A stretch of DNA of 64,000 nt from an uncultured Eubacteriales bacterium (GTDB taxonomy: Bacteria > Bacillota > Clostridia > Lachnospirales > Lachnospiraceae): positions 1 through 64,000 of the forward strand of contig UQYF01000007.1 of the NCBI GenBank assembly GCA_900545175.1. The letters run 5' to 3'. The notes beneath the pieces are model-generated. The model did no database searches and was not told the origin of the DNA. It was given only the letters and a program-made list of their open reading frames with translations. Of this stretch, positions 43,905 to 52,531 are shown one piece after another; within the stretch, counting starts at the first letter, position 1; each line of letters opens with the position of its first letter. The position numbers and the translations under genes were made by a program.

Positions 43905-45491
43905 CTATTTAATGCATTTTTCAATAACGCAGCTATGCTCTTTTACAGCCTTGTCATAGCTTATCCCTACAAGCAGAATTTTTCCCGAATATTGCAGCAC
44001 AGAATCAGGATATTTTTTATCCCTTATCTGCTTAATTGCAGTTGATGCATTTTTATTCCACTTAAGCTCCACAATAAGTGCCGGATAATCCTGCCTGTAT
44101 TCAGGCTTCGGAATAAAAACAAAGTCTGCAAACCCTCTTCCTGTCGGCAATTCACGAATAGGCTTAAAATAGTATTTCATAGCTCCAAGATATGCAATAG
44201 CCAATACACTGCTGAGCGAATTTTCATTATTATATTGAATAACGGATGCATACTCAGAATGAATCTTCTCTATTTTATCTGCTACAACTCCGGAATTCAT
44301 ATTCAAGGTTGCATCCAGCAGCTCATCCGATTCTTCCTGAAACAATGTAAACTCATCCCATTTTTTTCTCTTGGTGGCTCTTATAAGTTCTTCTCTTATT
44401 TCTTCATTAGGAACGAATGCTGTCTTGGACTTCTGATTATATGCAAGATAGCCAAGATGAATAAGATAAGTAATAACGTCATCTTTATTGGCAAAGCTAA
44501 CCGCATCATTCTGAAATGATGTCACATCAACTTCAACAAAGCTGCCTGCAAGCATCTCTATAATAGCTGTCCGCAATCCATCAAAATCCATATTAATCAG
44601 AGGAACGATTGCTTCATATGAACCTGTTCCGGACCAGTAGCTCTGAAATTCTCCATCGACCATGACATTTACAACAGCATTAGGATTATACACATGGTAT
44701 TCTCCAAGCTGATAGCCATCATACCAGCGTTTCACTTCATCAAAGCTTTGACCATACTTTTCGCACAGGACACGAACCTCATCCTCTGTAAAACCAACAT
44801 ACTGTGAGATTGCACCTGATGCCAGCATGGAATACTGCTTAAAATTATTTAAAGCTGACTGTGTTTTCAGTTTTTTAATTGGCAGAATTCCGGTAAGATA
44901 CGCAAGCTGTATATATTTTGTAGGTTCCGTTCCTTTAAACATCGCCCTTAAAAAATTAATATAGTCATCCTGTATCTTTTTATTATTGGCCTCATCCCTA
45001 ATCAGTACATCCCACTCGTCAATAATCACGACAAACTTTCTGCCTGTAGCTGCATTGATAAGTGACAGCGCCTCAGGCAATGATGTAACATTACTACACA
45101 GCTGTTCTGGATAGTATTCTCTTAGCTCTTCTATTGTCTTCTCAGTAATATATGAGATTACATTTTCAGGACCACCGGCAGGCTCAATACACCATTGTAT
45201 GTCAAAATGAATGACATCATATTTGTTAAGATGTTTTTTATAATCCGCACTTTGGCTGATATATAAATCTGCAAATATCTGTTCCGAATCACATCCTCGG
45301 CTATAGTACGCCGTCAGCATATTCGCTGTAATTGACTTTCCAAACCTTCTTGGTCTGCTGTTGCAAATATACCCTTGTAATGTGTTCATCACTTTATTGG
45401 TATATTCTAACAGCCCTGTCTTATCAATATAAATTTCCGAATTAAGTGCTACTTTAAATGCACTATTATCGCAATTTACAAATATACCCAA
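43905..45491 (-). CDS. AAA-ATPase-like / PD-(D/E)XK nuclease-like protein 1
   Basis: A 528-aa protein with an N-terminal AAA-ATPase-like domain (FV...YIDKTGLL, Walker A RPRRFGKS at about 47-54, Walker B FVVIIDEWDVLIRD) and a C-terminal PD-(D/E)XK-like domain with the D...E-x-K pattern in GRGFADFVFIP...ALIVELKW. This architecture (PF09820 plus PF08011) is widespread in gut anaerobes and of unproven function, possibly mobile or defence-related. The start codon is TTG with GGGGGA upstream. It is a distant paralogue of the genes at 54078 and 59716. Confidence 0.8.
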   Translation of the reverse strand: MGIFVNCDNSAFKVALNSEIYIDKTGLLEYTNKVMNTLQGYICNSRPRRFGKSITANMLTAYYSRGCDSEQIFADLYISQSADYKKHLNKYDVIHFDIQWCIEPAGGPENVISYITEKTIEELREYYPEQLCSNVTSLPEALSLINAATGRKFVVIIDEWDVLIRDEANNKKIQDDYINFLRAMFKGTEPTKYIQLAYLTGILPIKKLKTQSALNNFKQYSMLASGAISQYVGFTEDEVRVLCEKYGQSFDEVKRWYDGYQLGEYHVYNPNAVVNVMVDGEFQSYWSGTGSYEAIVPLINMDFDGLRTAIIEMLAGSFVEVDVTSFQNDAVSFANKDDVITYLIHLGYLAYNQKSKTAFVPNEEIREELIRATKRKKWDEFTLFQEESDELLDATLNMNSGVVADKIEKIHSEYASVIQYNNENSLSSVLAIAYLGAMKYYFKPIRELPTGRGFADFVFIPKPEYRQDYPALIVELKWNKNASTAIKQIRDKKYPDSVLQYSGKILLVGISYDKAVKEHSCVIEKCIK

Positions 45492-45513
45492 AATGCAATC
45501 CCCCTTTTTAATT

Positions 45514-48093
45514 CTATTTTCTCTTCCTCATAAACGCAAAGCCACTCACAAGCAATCCTCCCACGATAACCCAAGCCTTAACCTGTGCGCTGCTTCCTGT
45601 GCCCGGCGACAGATATCCACCGACCGATGGGCTTTCCGGCTCATCCGTACCTGCCGGCTCAGTACCATCACTTGTCGGATTCTGGCTGCTTATCGGCTCC
45701 TGCGCACCTCCTGTCGGGCTCTGGCTGCTTGTCTGCCCTTCATCACCGCCTGTCGGGCTCTGGCTGCTTGTCGGCTCCTGCGTTCCCTCCGTCGGGCTCT
45801 GGCTGCTTTCCGGCTCCTGTGTTCCCTCCGTCGGGCTCTGGCTGCTTGTTGGCTCCTGCGTTCCTTCTGTCGGGCTCTGGCTGGTTGTCGGCTCCTGCGT
45901 TCCTTCTGTCGGGCTCTGGCTGCTTGTCGGCTCCTGCGTTCCCTCCGTCGGGCTCTGGCTGCTTGTCGGCTCCTGCGTTCCTTCTGTCGGGCTCTGGCTG
46001 CTTGTCGGCTCCTGCGTTCCTTCTGTCGGGCTCTGGCTGCTTTCCGGCTCAGACTTGGTGGTCGTCTCCTCCTCACTGCTTGTCGGCTCCTGCGATTTAG
46101 TTACAGTAAAGTTGGCTGTAGCAGTTCCGCTTGATGATACAATGCCCAACTTATGGCTTCCTGTTGACAGCCTGCTTATATACGCTGGCAGCAATGTGAC
46201 AATTATACTTCCCTCTTTTACAGTATAATCCTTGTCTACAGTAAGCTCTTTTCCATCTAATTCCGCTCTGATAAAATCGTCTATCGCTGCATTGGATCTG
46301 AACATTGCTGACTTTCCGGATGATATATCAACTACTGATTTATCTCCATCTATCATGTCAGGTGCAAGCTTAGCTAACACAACAGCTTCTCTATCTATCT
46401 GCTGTAATGCATCTTCATCAAGGAAAGCTGCATCACATATTTTGCAGTAATAATATTCTATATTTCCTTCTCTTGCCGCTGTAGCTTCTACAGCCTCCAC
46501 ATGCTGTAATTCATGTGCTGTCCTTTCAATATCATAACCGGTGCTTAAAAGCGTATCACAGTCTGCACAGTATGTGTCTCCTGTATACCCTGCTTCGGTA
46601 CAGCTTGGCTCCTTGGCATTTCGCACTTCGGTGTGCTCATGCTTATCCGGGTCAAACTCACCATATTCCTGGTGGCATACCGAACAAATGGCACGCTTTA
46701 CACAGGTGGCCTCGCCGCCGCTATGTACATGTTCAGCAAAATTTCCCTTTATGGTAAATGTGAGATTATTTCCATCAATCGCTGTTACTGTAATTATTAT
46801 GCCACCTGCCAGCTCTAGCTCCTCATCCACAGCCAATGCAGCATCATTTTTTGTACTATTCTGCCCACCTACAACCTGATAATTCCACCGCGATGCCGAA
46901 CAATTCATGTTGTTAGGAAATTTCGTATCACTGTCAATAAGATAGCATACAAGTCCTGACTTTATCGTAATTCTGCTCACGCTGCTGTCATCAACATTAT
47001 ATTGCTTCAAATACTTTGAATCATACTTATTTCCATCTGCGCCAAAATTCCTGTATTCCAGATATACTGTCTTTCCTTTTTCCGGAATGTCGAACTTGTA
47101 TCCGACAGCACCCTGTCCTGATGTTCCAAGAGCCCTGATATTATATTGTCCATCAGCTATTATTGTCTCGACATCTCCATCATTAACCCAGCCAAGAGCC
47201 TCTTTCTCCTTAACCGAGATAAGCTGTGGTACAGGAGACAGGTGTTTAGCCATCGCAGATAAATAATATACCGGTGACTGCTGAGATGAATTGTACAAAT
47301 CCTTCAAACCCATTATATGTCCCATCTCATGTATGGCAACAGAAATTGACACTGTAACATTACCATCCGAATCCTTGAACAGATAACCCTTAGTAGTTCC
47401 ATCCGGCTTAGTGTACGAATTAGTCACCTGAAAATATTTACCGCTCGTAATACTTCCCTTATCCGTGTTGATAGTCACATAGTCAGCATAATCCCGATAA
47501 TTCCACAATGGTGATGACCAGGTTACTGATATGTTGCTCTGTGTCGTAGGCCTATATATGATTGTGATGGAATCGATTTTGCCATCATTATTCTTGTCAA
47601 GATCTTCAAAACCGTACTTAACTGTTCCATCATAGTTGGTTATGCAATTTCCGGCAGCTAACGCCTTTTCTACCGCATCAGCCCACTCAAGCTTGAGCTC
47701 ATACATACGGCTTGATGCCTCACCTGTACTCGTATAACCAATCTGATTGTCTTCACTCCACTCTGCATAATATCCTCTATCATGAGATAACACAATCGAG
47801 CCACCATTATCAAACAGATATACGTTCTTCATCCGCAGCTTATTCTCAGATACGCCTCTGTAGTAATCGCTCACATTGTACGCTGCCGTGTTGTACGAAT
47901 TGTCCGTTATCTTACGCACTGTGGTTCCCTCATACACATCATCAATAAACTCATCCTCACCTGCAAATCTCATAAAAATAATAAGGTTTGTAAAGTTGCC
48001 GTCATCATCATCCGCCGATATCTTTTCCTGAACACCAAATATTCCACTAATGATGACTATAAACGATAGTGCAAAATACATTATTCTCTTCAT
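45514..48093 (-). CDS. Secreted wall-anchored M6-type metalloprotease with Pro/Ser/Thr repeats
   Basis: An 859-aa exported protein. A signal peptide (about 1-27) precedes an M6-like protease domain with zinc motif HEMGHIMGLKD (255-265) and a Ca-binding-like loop DKNNDGKID (166-174). A Cys-rich segment with several CxxC pairs follows (about 455-545), then a beta domain, about ten 13-residue SQSPTEGTQEP-type repeats, and a C-terminal anchor: LSPGTG (LPxTG variant), a hydrophobic helix and MRKRK. It probably degrades extracellular proteins or mucin from the cell surface. AGGAGG precedes the ATG. Confidence 0.8.
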   Translation of the reverse strand: MKRIMYFALSFIVIISGIFGVQEKISADDDDGNFTNLIIFMRFAGEDEFIDDVYEGTTVRKITDNSYNTAAYNVSDYYRGVSENKLRMKNVYLFDNGGSIVLSHDRGYYAEWSEDNQIGYTSTGEASSRMYELKLEWADAVEKALAAGNCITNYDGTVKYGFEDLDKNNDGKIDSITIIYRPTTQSNISVTWSSPLWNYRDYADYVTINTDKGSITSGKYFQVTNSYTKPDGTTKGYLFKDSDGNVTVSISVAIHEMGHIMGLKDLYNSSQQSPVYYLSAMAKHLSPVPQLISVKEKEALGWVNDGDVETIIADGQYNIRALGTSGQGAVGYKFDIPEKGKTVYLEYRNFGADGNKYDSKYLKQYNVDDSSVSRITIKSGLVCYLIDSDTKFPNNMNCSASRWNYQVVGGQNSTKNDAALAVDEELELAGGIIITVTAIDGNNLTFTIKGNFAEHVHSGGEATCVKRAICSVCHQEYGEFDPDKHEHTEVRNAKEPSCTEAGYTGDTYCADCDTLLSTGYDIERTAHELQHVEAVEATAAREGNIEYYYCKICDAAFLDEDALQQIDREAVVLAKLAPDMIDGDKSVVDISSGKSAMFRSNAAIDDFIRAELDGKELTVDKDYTVKEGSIIVTLLPAYISRLSTGSHKLGIVSSSGTATANFTVTKSQEPTSSEEETTTKSEPESSQSPTEGTQEPTSSQSPTEGTQEPTSSQSPTEGTQEPTSSQSPTEGTQEPTTSQSPTEGTQEPTSSQSPTEGTQEPESSQSPTEGTQEPTSSQSPTGGDEGQTSSQSPTGGAQEPISSQNPTSDGTEPAGTDEPESPSVGGYLSPGTGSSAQVKAWVIVGGLLVSGFAFMRKRK
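45670..46075 (-). repeat. 39-bp tandem coding repeats in the metalloprotease gene
   Basis: About ten in-frame copies of a 39-bp unit encode [TE]SSQSPTEGTQEP. Seven have the exact SQSPTEGTQEP core, and three at the C-terminal side have diverged (GGDEGQ, GGAQEP, SDGTEP). The unit likely spans the cell wall, and copy number may vary between strains by slippage. Confidence 0.9.
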
Positions 48094-48116
48094 GTTTTTT
48101 CCTCCTGTTATTCTTT

Positions 48117-48593
48117 AATCCTATATAACTGTAAAATTACATATATTGATACCTTAGTGTGATTTTGCCATATTACTGCCGGCACTTGAGCCGGTTATTT
48201 TGAACTCTGACTCTGATACACCTGTACATATCACAACACCTCCTGCATCACATTTAGTCATTTTATGAGACTATTGTTTTATTCATATGCATTGCAGTAT
48301 AGTAAAATTGCCCGAATGTCCGGTTACAAATTTAAATTCCAATATACCAATCAAAATCTTGCTTTAACAGTCTATAGTCTTAATGCCGCTAACTATGACA
48401 TCCAGCCTCAGTATCATCCCCATAAAATCTACATCCATGAAGGTTTTCATACCGCAAACCATGGCATCCAACTTCAGTATAACCATATATCTATATTTAC
48501 ATCACAATTTTATCATCTGCTCCTGCATATAGCAAGCTCTGTTCTTTTAATATCTTTCATGCTATGTTAATGAAAAACTGTTGAGGTCAAAAA
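48117..48593. other. Intergenic region between metalloprotease and integrase
   Basis: About 480 bp between divergent genes. The only open frame (48265-48570, 101 codons, +) lacks a ribosome binding site. It contains an imperfect direct repeat (about 48388-48424 and 48454-48488; core 'ggcatccaacttcagtat') that is also seen as ANYDIQPQYH/ANHGIQLQYN in that frame. No other feature was recognised. Confidence 0.35.
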
Positions 48594-48611
48594 TACTTTG
48601 ACACCCGAATC
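48580..48611 (+). promoter_or_regulatory. Hairpin leader element before the integrase gene
   Basis: GGTCAAA and TTTGACaCC form a short stem, and the segment TACTTTGACACCCGAATC repeats the one at 4636-4653 with one change. It lies 30 bp upstream of the integrase start codon and may regulate it. Confidence 0.35.
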
Positions 48612-48640
48612 CGGTAAATAAAATCTAAGGAGAATATATC

Positions 48641-49594
48641 ATGAACACTTTGCCAACACTCATCACAGAATATTTAGATTACTGCCGTACACAGAAATGC
48701 TTAGACGAAAAGACTCTAAAAGCCTACCGCATAGACCTACGCCAGTTCACGGATTTTTTATCCGATTCTCTTGAAATCTCATATATATCAAATATAACAC
48801 CCACAATCCTCGAAAACTATATAAGCAGGCTTCATTCCGAATACAAGCCAAAGAGCTCCAAGCGCAAAATTGCATCCATAAAGGCTCTTTTCCACTACTG
48901 CGAATACAAAGATATCATCGATATCAATCCATTCTCCAAAATACGCACCCGCTTCCGCGAACCGATTATCCTTCCAAAAACCATTCCTCTGCACACTGTG
49001 GAAACATTCCTCTCAACTATATATACCCAGCGCTCAAATGCCAGAACAACATACCAGCGCTGCAACTCACTGCGCGATGCAGCTGTCATTGAACTTCTCT
49101 TTGCAACCGGAATAAGAATAAGTGAGCTGTGCTGTCTCAAAAGCAGCAACGTCAACCTTATTGACGGTACCATCTTAATCTACGGAAAAGGCGATAAAGA
49201 GCGCTATATCCAGCTTGCCTCCGATGAAATTATCCACATTCTTGACGAATATCGCCACACTTTTTCCACACAAATCGCAGGCTCCACACACTTTTTTGTG
49301 AATCAATCAGGCACTCCTCTGTCCGACCAGTCCGTCCGCCGCATGATAAACAAATACTGTTCCCTCGCCGCCATCGACCTGCACATAACACCTCATATGT
49401 TCCGCCACACCTTCGCCACAAGCCTCCTCGAAGCTGACGTGGACATCCGCTACATCCAAGAAATGCTCGGGCACAGCTCCATCAACGTAACCCAGATTTA
49501 TACTCATGTCGCATTGGCTAAGCAAAGGGATATGCTGCAAAATAAGCATCCTAGGAAGGGGATGAATGTGGAGGGGGATGAATCGGGAAAATAA
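48641..49594 (+). CDS. Tyrosine recombinase (XerC/XerD-like integrase)
   Basis: A 317-aa tyrosine recombinase. It has an N-terminal SAM-like core-binding domain (about 1-100) and a catalytic domain with R159 in ATGIRISEL, Lys in YGKGDKERYI (183/186), H252-x-x-R255 in HMFRHTFATSLLE, H278 in MLGHSS and nucleophile Y287 in TQIYTHV. All active-site residues are present, so it should be functional. AAGGAG lies 9 nt before the ATG. Its end is 60 bp from the left copy of a 31-bp inverted repeat (49655), which contains a Xer-like core-site arrangement; a dedicated role in recombining those repeats is inferred. It could alternatively be a general XerD-type protein. Confidence 0.9.
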   Translation: MNTLPTLITEYLDYCRTQKCLDEKTLKAYRIDLRQFTDFLSDSLEISYISNITPTILENYISRLHSEYKPKSSKRKIASIKALFHYCEYKDIIDINPFSKIRTRFREPIILPKTIPLHTVETFLSTIYTQRSNARTTYQRCNSLRDAAVIELLFATGIRISELCCLKSSNVNLIDGTILIYGKGDKERYIQLASDEIIHILDEYRHTFSTQIAGSTHFFVNQSGTPLSDQSVRRMINKYCSLAAIDLHITPHMFRHTFATSLLEADVDIRYIQEMLGHSSINVTQIYTHVALAKQRDMLQNKHPRKGMNVEGDESGK

Positions 49595-49654
49595 TAGAGT
49601 AGAGGGGACAGGGCAAATAAAACTATGGAATAGGAAGGTTGGGTGAAAAGGAGG

Positions 49655-49685
49655 AAAAGTGAGGGATAATTTTTAGTTATCCGTT
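49655..49685 (+). repeat. 31-bp inverted repeat, left copy (candidate recombination site)
   Basis: This is the perfect reverse complement of 52499-52529. Its centre is GGATAA, a 7-bp spacer TTTTTAG, and TTATCC, i.e. two inverted arms round an asymmetric spacer as in tyrosine-recombinase core sites. It ends 17 bp before the TTG start of the gene at 49703. Confidence 0.85.
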
Positions 49686-49702
49686 GGTTATGGAGGATTG
49701 TT

Positions 49703-51385
49703 TTGGAAGATGTAAAAAAATTTTTTAAGGAAACAGATAACACATTTACTATTTATGTTGTTGAACAACGTTTTGTAGTAGGAAGAGGTTCTGATTATTT
49801 TCGTCAATATAAAGGAAAAGAAAATTATATTGATACAAATAGTGTGATGAAAAGCAGATTATTTCGCATTTTACAGGGAATAAGTACAAAAATTCCCAAT
49901 GCAGCGGAATTAATAAAAGCATGCTTTAATATAACAAAGCCAGTAGGAATACTCGATGTTATAGGCTCTTTATTTAAAGTATTTACATGCCAAGAACATC
50001 AGGCAGCTGGTCCGGATGTATTTGACCCTATTATAATACAAGAAGGTGAAATATTGCCGAAGTATGTCAATCAAATAGTAGCACTTCATAAAACAAGTAT
50101 CTTAAGACCCGCGATAATTATTTTACTTAAAGATAACGACTTTAAACGTGCAAGAACTTTATTGTCCGGATGTCCACATAATACAAACATTAAAATGATT
50201 CGTAACAGTGGCGAAACAGAAATTTATAAAGTTGTCAACTGTGGTGCAGAGAATGTAGACGAATTTATGGATGCATTTACACATCACTGCTTTAGCACTT
50301 GTTCTAATACCAGAAGAGATATTTTGTATAACGAAGAATGGGCAGAAAAATCATTAATAAAATTATATAGTCCTTCTATACTTCAAATGAGAACCAATTT
50401 TCTATATCAAGATAAATCTCTGGTGCGGGATAAGTTATGTACATTAATTAATGAAATAGACCAAAAAGAAGTTTCAAGTGAATTTGATTGTATGCTTAAA
50501 CAATCATTTCAGTGTATTTTAAGATTATATCGTGTATTTTGTAATGATGGCGGAAAAAGCGATATATCTGAAGCATTGCAACTTGCAAAACAACTTGATA
50601 ATGATATTTTACTAGCGCATGTTTATAGGTATGCTTATTTTCTTGAAGGATATACATATGACCAAAAAATAGAACTTTTAAATGAAGCATATAATATTTT
50701 TGTGCATAATGGAATGGAAGATAATGCAATATATTGTAAAAATAACAAACTAGTTAGACAATTTGATACAAGTACTGTGGATATTAAAGAATTTAGAACT
50801 CTGCAAGAGGAAGCAATATATAATGTTCCTGGTTTGGTTGGAATGTCACATATACTAAATAATACAGGGGTGGCACATTTGATGAATGGCTATCCAGATG
50901 AAGCAATTCCATTTTTTGATAAAGGATTAGACTATGCATATCGCCCAGAACGTTGTATACAAAAAGTTGCAATATTATGCAATCGACTTATTGCTAGAGC
51001 GTATTGTTTTGATAAAATAGAAGAGGATGAATTACTAAAAGTTATGAATTTAATTTTTGATAATAAAGAACTCATGAACATTCCATTTATATCCGCTAGG
51101 TATGCAATGAATATTGTAGTATTGGCATTATCTAAATCAAAAGATTTTGGAGTTTTTTTGATTCAAAAATATCCTGTAATAAATTTAGTACAGAGAGCGT
51201 TCAATGACAATATTTTAGGAGCAGGTCAGCTAATGTTGCAGTTAGATTTGATTGAAATGCAGTATAATCTTCAAATTCTAAATACATTAAATCTTCCTAA
51301 TCAACATATTCAGACAACTGGCGTAAAAAAAGAATTTCTTACAAAAACAGGATTGAATCCTTTTATATTTAGCACTTGGTTTTAA
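49703..51385 (+). CDS. Unknown protein with C-terminal TPR-like helical repeats
   Basis: A 560-aa soluble protein, not recognised as a whole. The N-terminal region (about 1-200) is alpha/beta, with a stretch LRPAIIILLKDNDFKRARTLLSG. From about 250 on it is helical, including a clear TPR-like unit MSHILNNTGVAHLMNGYPDEAIPFFDKGLDYAY. The start is a TTG with GGAGG 6 nt upstream; an ATG at 49690 is out of frame. The gene lies just inside the left inverted repeat and is convergent with the ATP-grasp gene. A helical-repeat partner or effector of that enzyme is possible but unproven. Confidence 0.65.
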   Translation: MEDVKKFFKETDNTFTIYVVEQRFVVGRGSDYFRQYKGKENYIDTNSVMKSRLFRILQGISTKIPNAAELIKACFNITKPVGILDVIGSLFKVFTCQEHQAAGPDVFDPIIIQEGEILPKYVNQIVALHKTSILRPAIIILLKDNDFKRARTLLSGCPHNTNIKMIRNSGETEIYKVVNCGAENVDEFMDAFTHHCFSTCSNTRRDILYNEEWAEKSLIKLYSPSILQMRTNFLYQDKSLVRDKLCTLINEIDQKEVSSEFDCMLKQSFQCILRLYRVFCNDGGKSDISEALQLAKQLDNDILLAHVYRYAYFLEGYTYDQKIELLNEAYNIFVHNGMEDNAIYCKNNKLVRQFDTSTVDIKEFRTLQEEAIYNVPGLVGMSHILNNTGVAHLMNGYPDEAIPFFDKGLDYAYRPERCIQKVAILCNRLIARAYCFDKIEEDELLKVMNLIFDNKELMNIPFISARYAMNIVVLALSKSKDFGVFLIQKYPVINLVQRAFNDNILGAGQLMLQLDLIEMQYNLQILNTLNLPNQHIQTTGVKKEFLTKTGLNPFIFSTWF

Positions 51386-51440
51386 ATTACTTGGAGAAGC
51401 GGACTGATAATATATCAGAACACTTCTCCGGATAAGTGTT

Positions 51441-52463
51441 TTAAGGAATAAATGCCATCATGGAGCTTGATAATAAAAAGCTATGTATATTTATTGTTCC
51501 TATCATTTCTTTTTGTAGTTGAATGTATTTTCCAATTGAAGTAGATGGTTTGATTGATTGAAAAGAATAACAAAAACTGTTGTTATCTCTAATTGTAGGC
51601 ATTACATTAATTTCAATAAAATAGGTGTTATCAAAATCGGCTCCTGATTCAAGTGTATCTATCATTGCTTTTTTATTGCAACATTTTATTCTTGCATCTA
51701 TTCTACAGAAAGTTTTAATAGATAAAATATTTGCTAGTTCTACATATTTATGTTCAATTTTCGGGTCTAATTTAATTAAAGTAAATTTATAACCTTGTTG
51801 CTTATGTTTATCGCTTTCTCCATAATACCATTCAGGATTATTGTTTAATGGTGCAAATACTACTGTTGGAAGTACGTCCATTTTCTTTTCAATGGCATTA
51901 TATACTAATGGAGTAGTGATTTCATAACCATTAATAAATTCTTGATAGATTCCCTGTTGTTTATTACAAGGATATCCTCTTTGAACTCCAAGACTATTGC
52001 CTAAACTAACAGGGCGAAAAATTCCATTTTCATTATTTTTATCTAGTTCTTGTGGAACATTTAATCCAAGTGAAGATGCAATATGATTTGATAATATTTT
52101 ATTTTCACCAGTTACAATAGAAACGGCATTACAAGGTATACAAGGAACATTGATAGCACTACACATGGATGGTACTAACGCCATTGATGAAAGATTATAT
52201 GTACCAGAATTTAAATTTATTACATAATCTATGTGAGGTAAAGTCTTATTTATTGCTTTATCAATAAAAGTTCGTACGTCAATGATTAGTGGCATACATG
52301 ATAATTCTTGTACGGCATTCATCCATTTAGAAATGATATTGCTTTTCCAAATATAAAAATGATTAAATCCAGAATCATCATCTCCTTCGAATATATAAAC
52401 AATAGCAATTGTTTTTCCTTTGATTTTTGAAAATCGTTCTTTAAATTCTTCAATACTGTACAT
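51441..52463 (-). CDS. ATP-grasp ligase (D-Ala-D-Ala ligase-like)
   Basis: A 340-aa ATP-grasp protein. Features aligning with the Ddl group are NLNSGTYNLSSMALVPSMCSAINVPCIPCNAVSI (89-116), a FRPVSLGNSLGV loop (149-160; usually KP...GSS.GV), YQEFINGYEITTP (173-185), RIDARI (254-259) and FIEINVMPTIRDNNSF (282-297) with Glu284 and Asn286 as metal ligands. It would ligate a carboxylate to an amine using ATP; the substrate is unknown, and its AT-rich context argues against housekeeping Ddl. GGAGGG lies 4 nt before the ATG at 52463; the frame opens at a TTG at 52475. The right inverted repeat lies 35 bp upstream. Confidence 0.75.
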   Translation of the reverse strand: MYSIEEFKERFSKIKGKTIAIVYIFEGDDDSGFNHFYIWKSNIISKWMNAVQELSCMPLIIDVRTFIDKAINKTLPHIDYVINLNSGTYNLSSMALVPSMCSAINVPCIPCNAVSIVTGENKILSNHIASSLGLNVPQELDKNNENGIFRPVSLGNSLGVQRGYPCNKQQGIYQEFINGYEITTPLVYNAIEKKMDVLPTVVFAPLNNNPEWYYGESDKHKQQGYKFTLIKLDPKIEHKYVELANILSIKTFCRIDARIKCCNKKAMIDTLESGADFDNTYFIEINVMPTIRDNNSFCYSFQSIKPSTSIGKYIQLQKEMIGTINIHSFLLSSSMMAFIP

Positions 52464-52498
52464 TGTGCCCTCCAAACATATATAGTTAAATTATTAAT

Positions 52499-52529
52499 AA
52501 CGGATAACTAAAAATTATCCCTCACTTTT
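52499..52529 (-). repeat. 31-bp inverted repeat, right copy (candidate recombination site)
   Basis: Perfect reverse complement of 49655-49685, with the same GGATAA/TTATCC arms and asymmetric 7-bp spacer. It starts 35 bp upstream of the ATP-grasp start codon and ends 3 bp short of the FRG gene stop codon. Confidence 0.85.
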
Positions 52530-52531
52530 TT

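Larger units (their letters stand above)
49655..52529. mobile_element. 2.9-kb AT-rich segment bounded by 31-bp inverted repeats (possible invertible cassette)
   Basis: The segment holds two convergent genes (TPR-like, +; ATP-grasp, -) and no transposase. Both genes are visibly richer in A/T and in A/T-ending codons than the flanking genes, pointing to separate acquisition. The repeats lie immediately upstream of each gene. A tyrosine recombinase gene ends 60 bp to the left, and an FRG-domain gene ends 3 bp to the right. No obvious target-site duplication is seen. Alternatives are a mobile cassette or a shared operator pair. Confidence 0.6.

Noticed and set aside
45493..46228. Long Cys/Leu/Arg-rich open frames opposite the metalloprotease repeats
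   Set aside because: They are antisense shadows of the 39-bp repeats; their repeated peptides have the same 13-codon period as the real protein.
48265..48570. 101-codon plus-strand open frame between the metalloprotease and integrase genes
   Set aside because: No ribosome binding site, unconvincing composition and two imperfect internal repeats that can be explained at DNA level. It is kept only as an intergenic note.
49655..52529. Simple insertion sequence interpretation of the inverted-repeat segment
   Set aside because: No transposase-like gene lies inside, and no target-site duplication is visible next to the repeats, so a classical IS is not supported.
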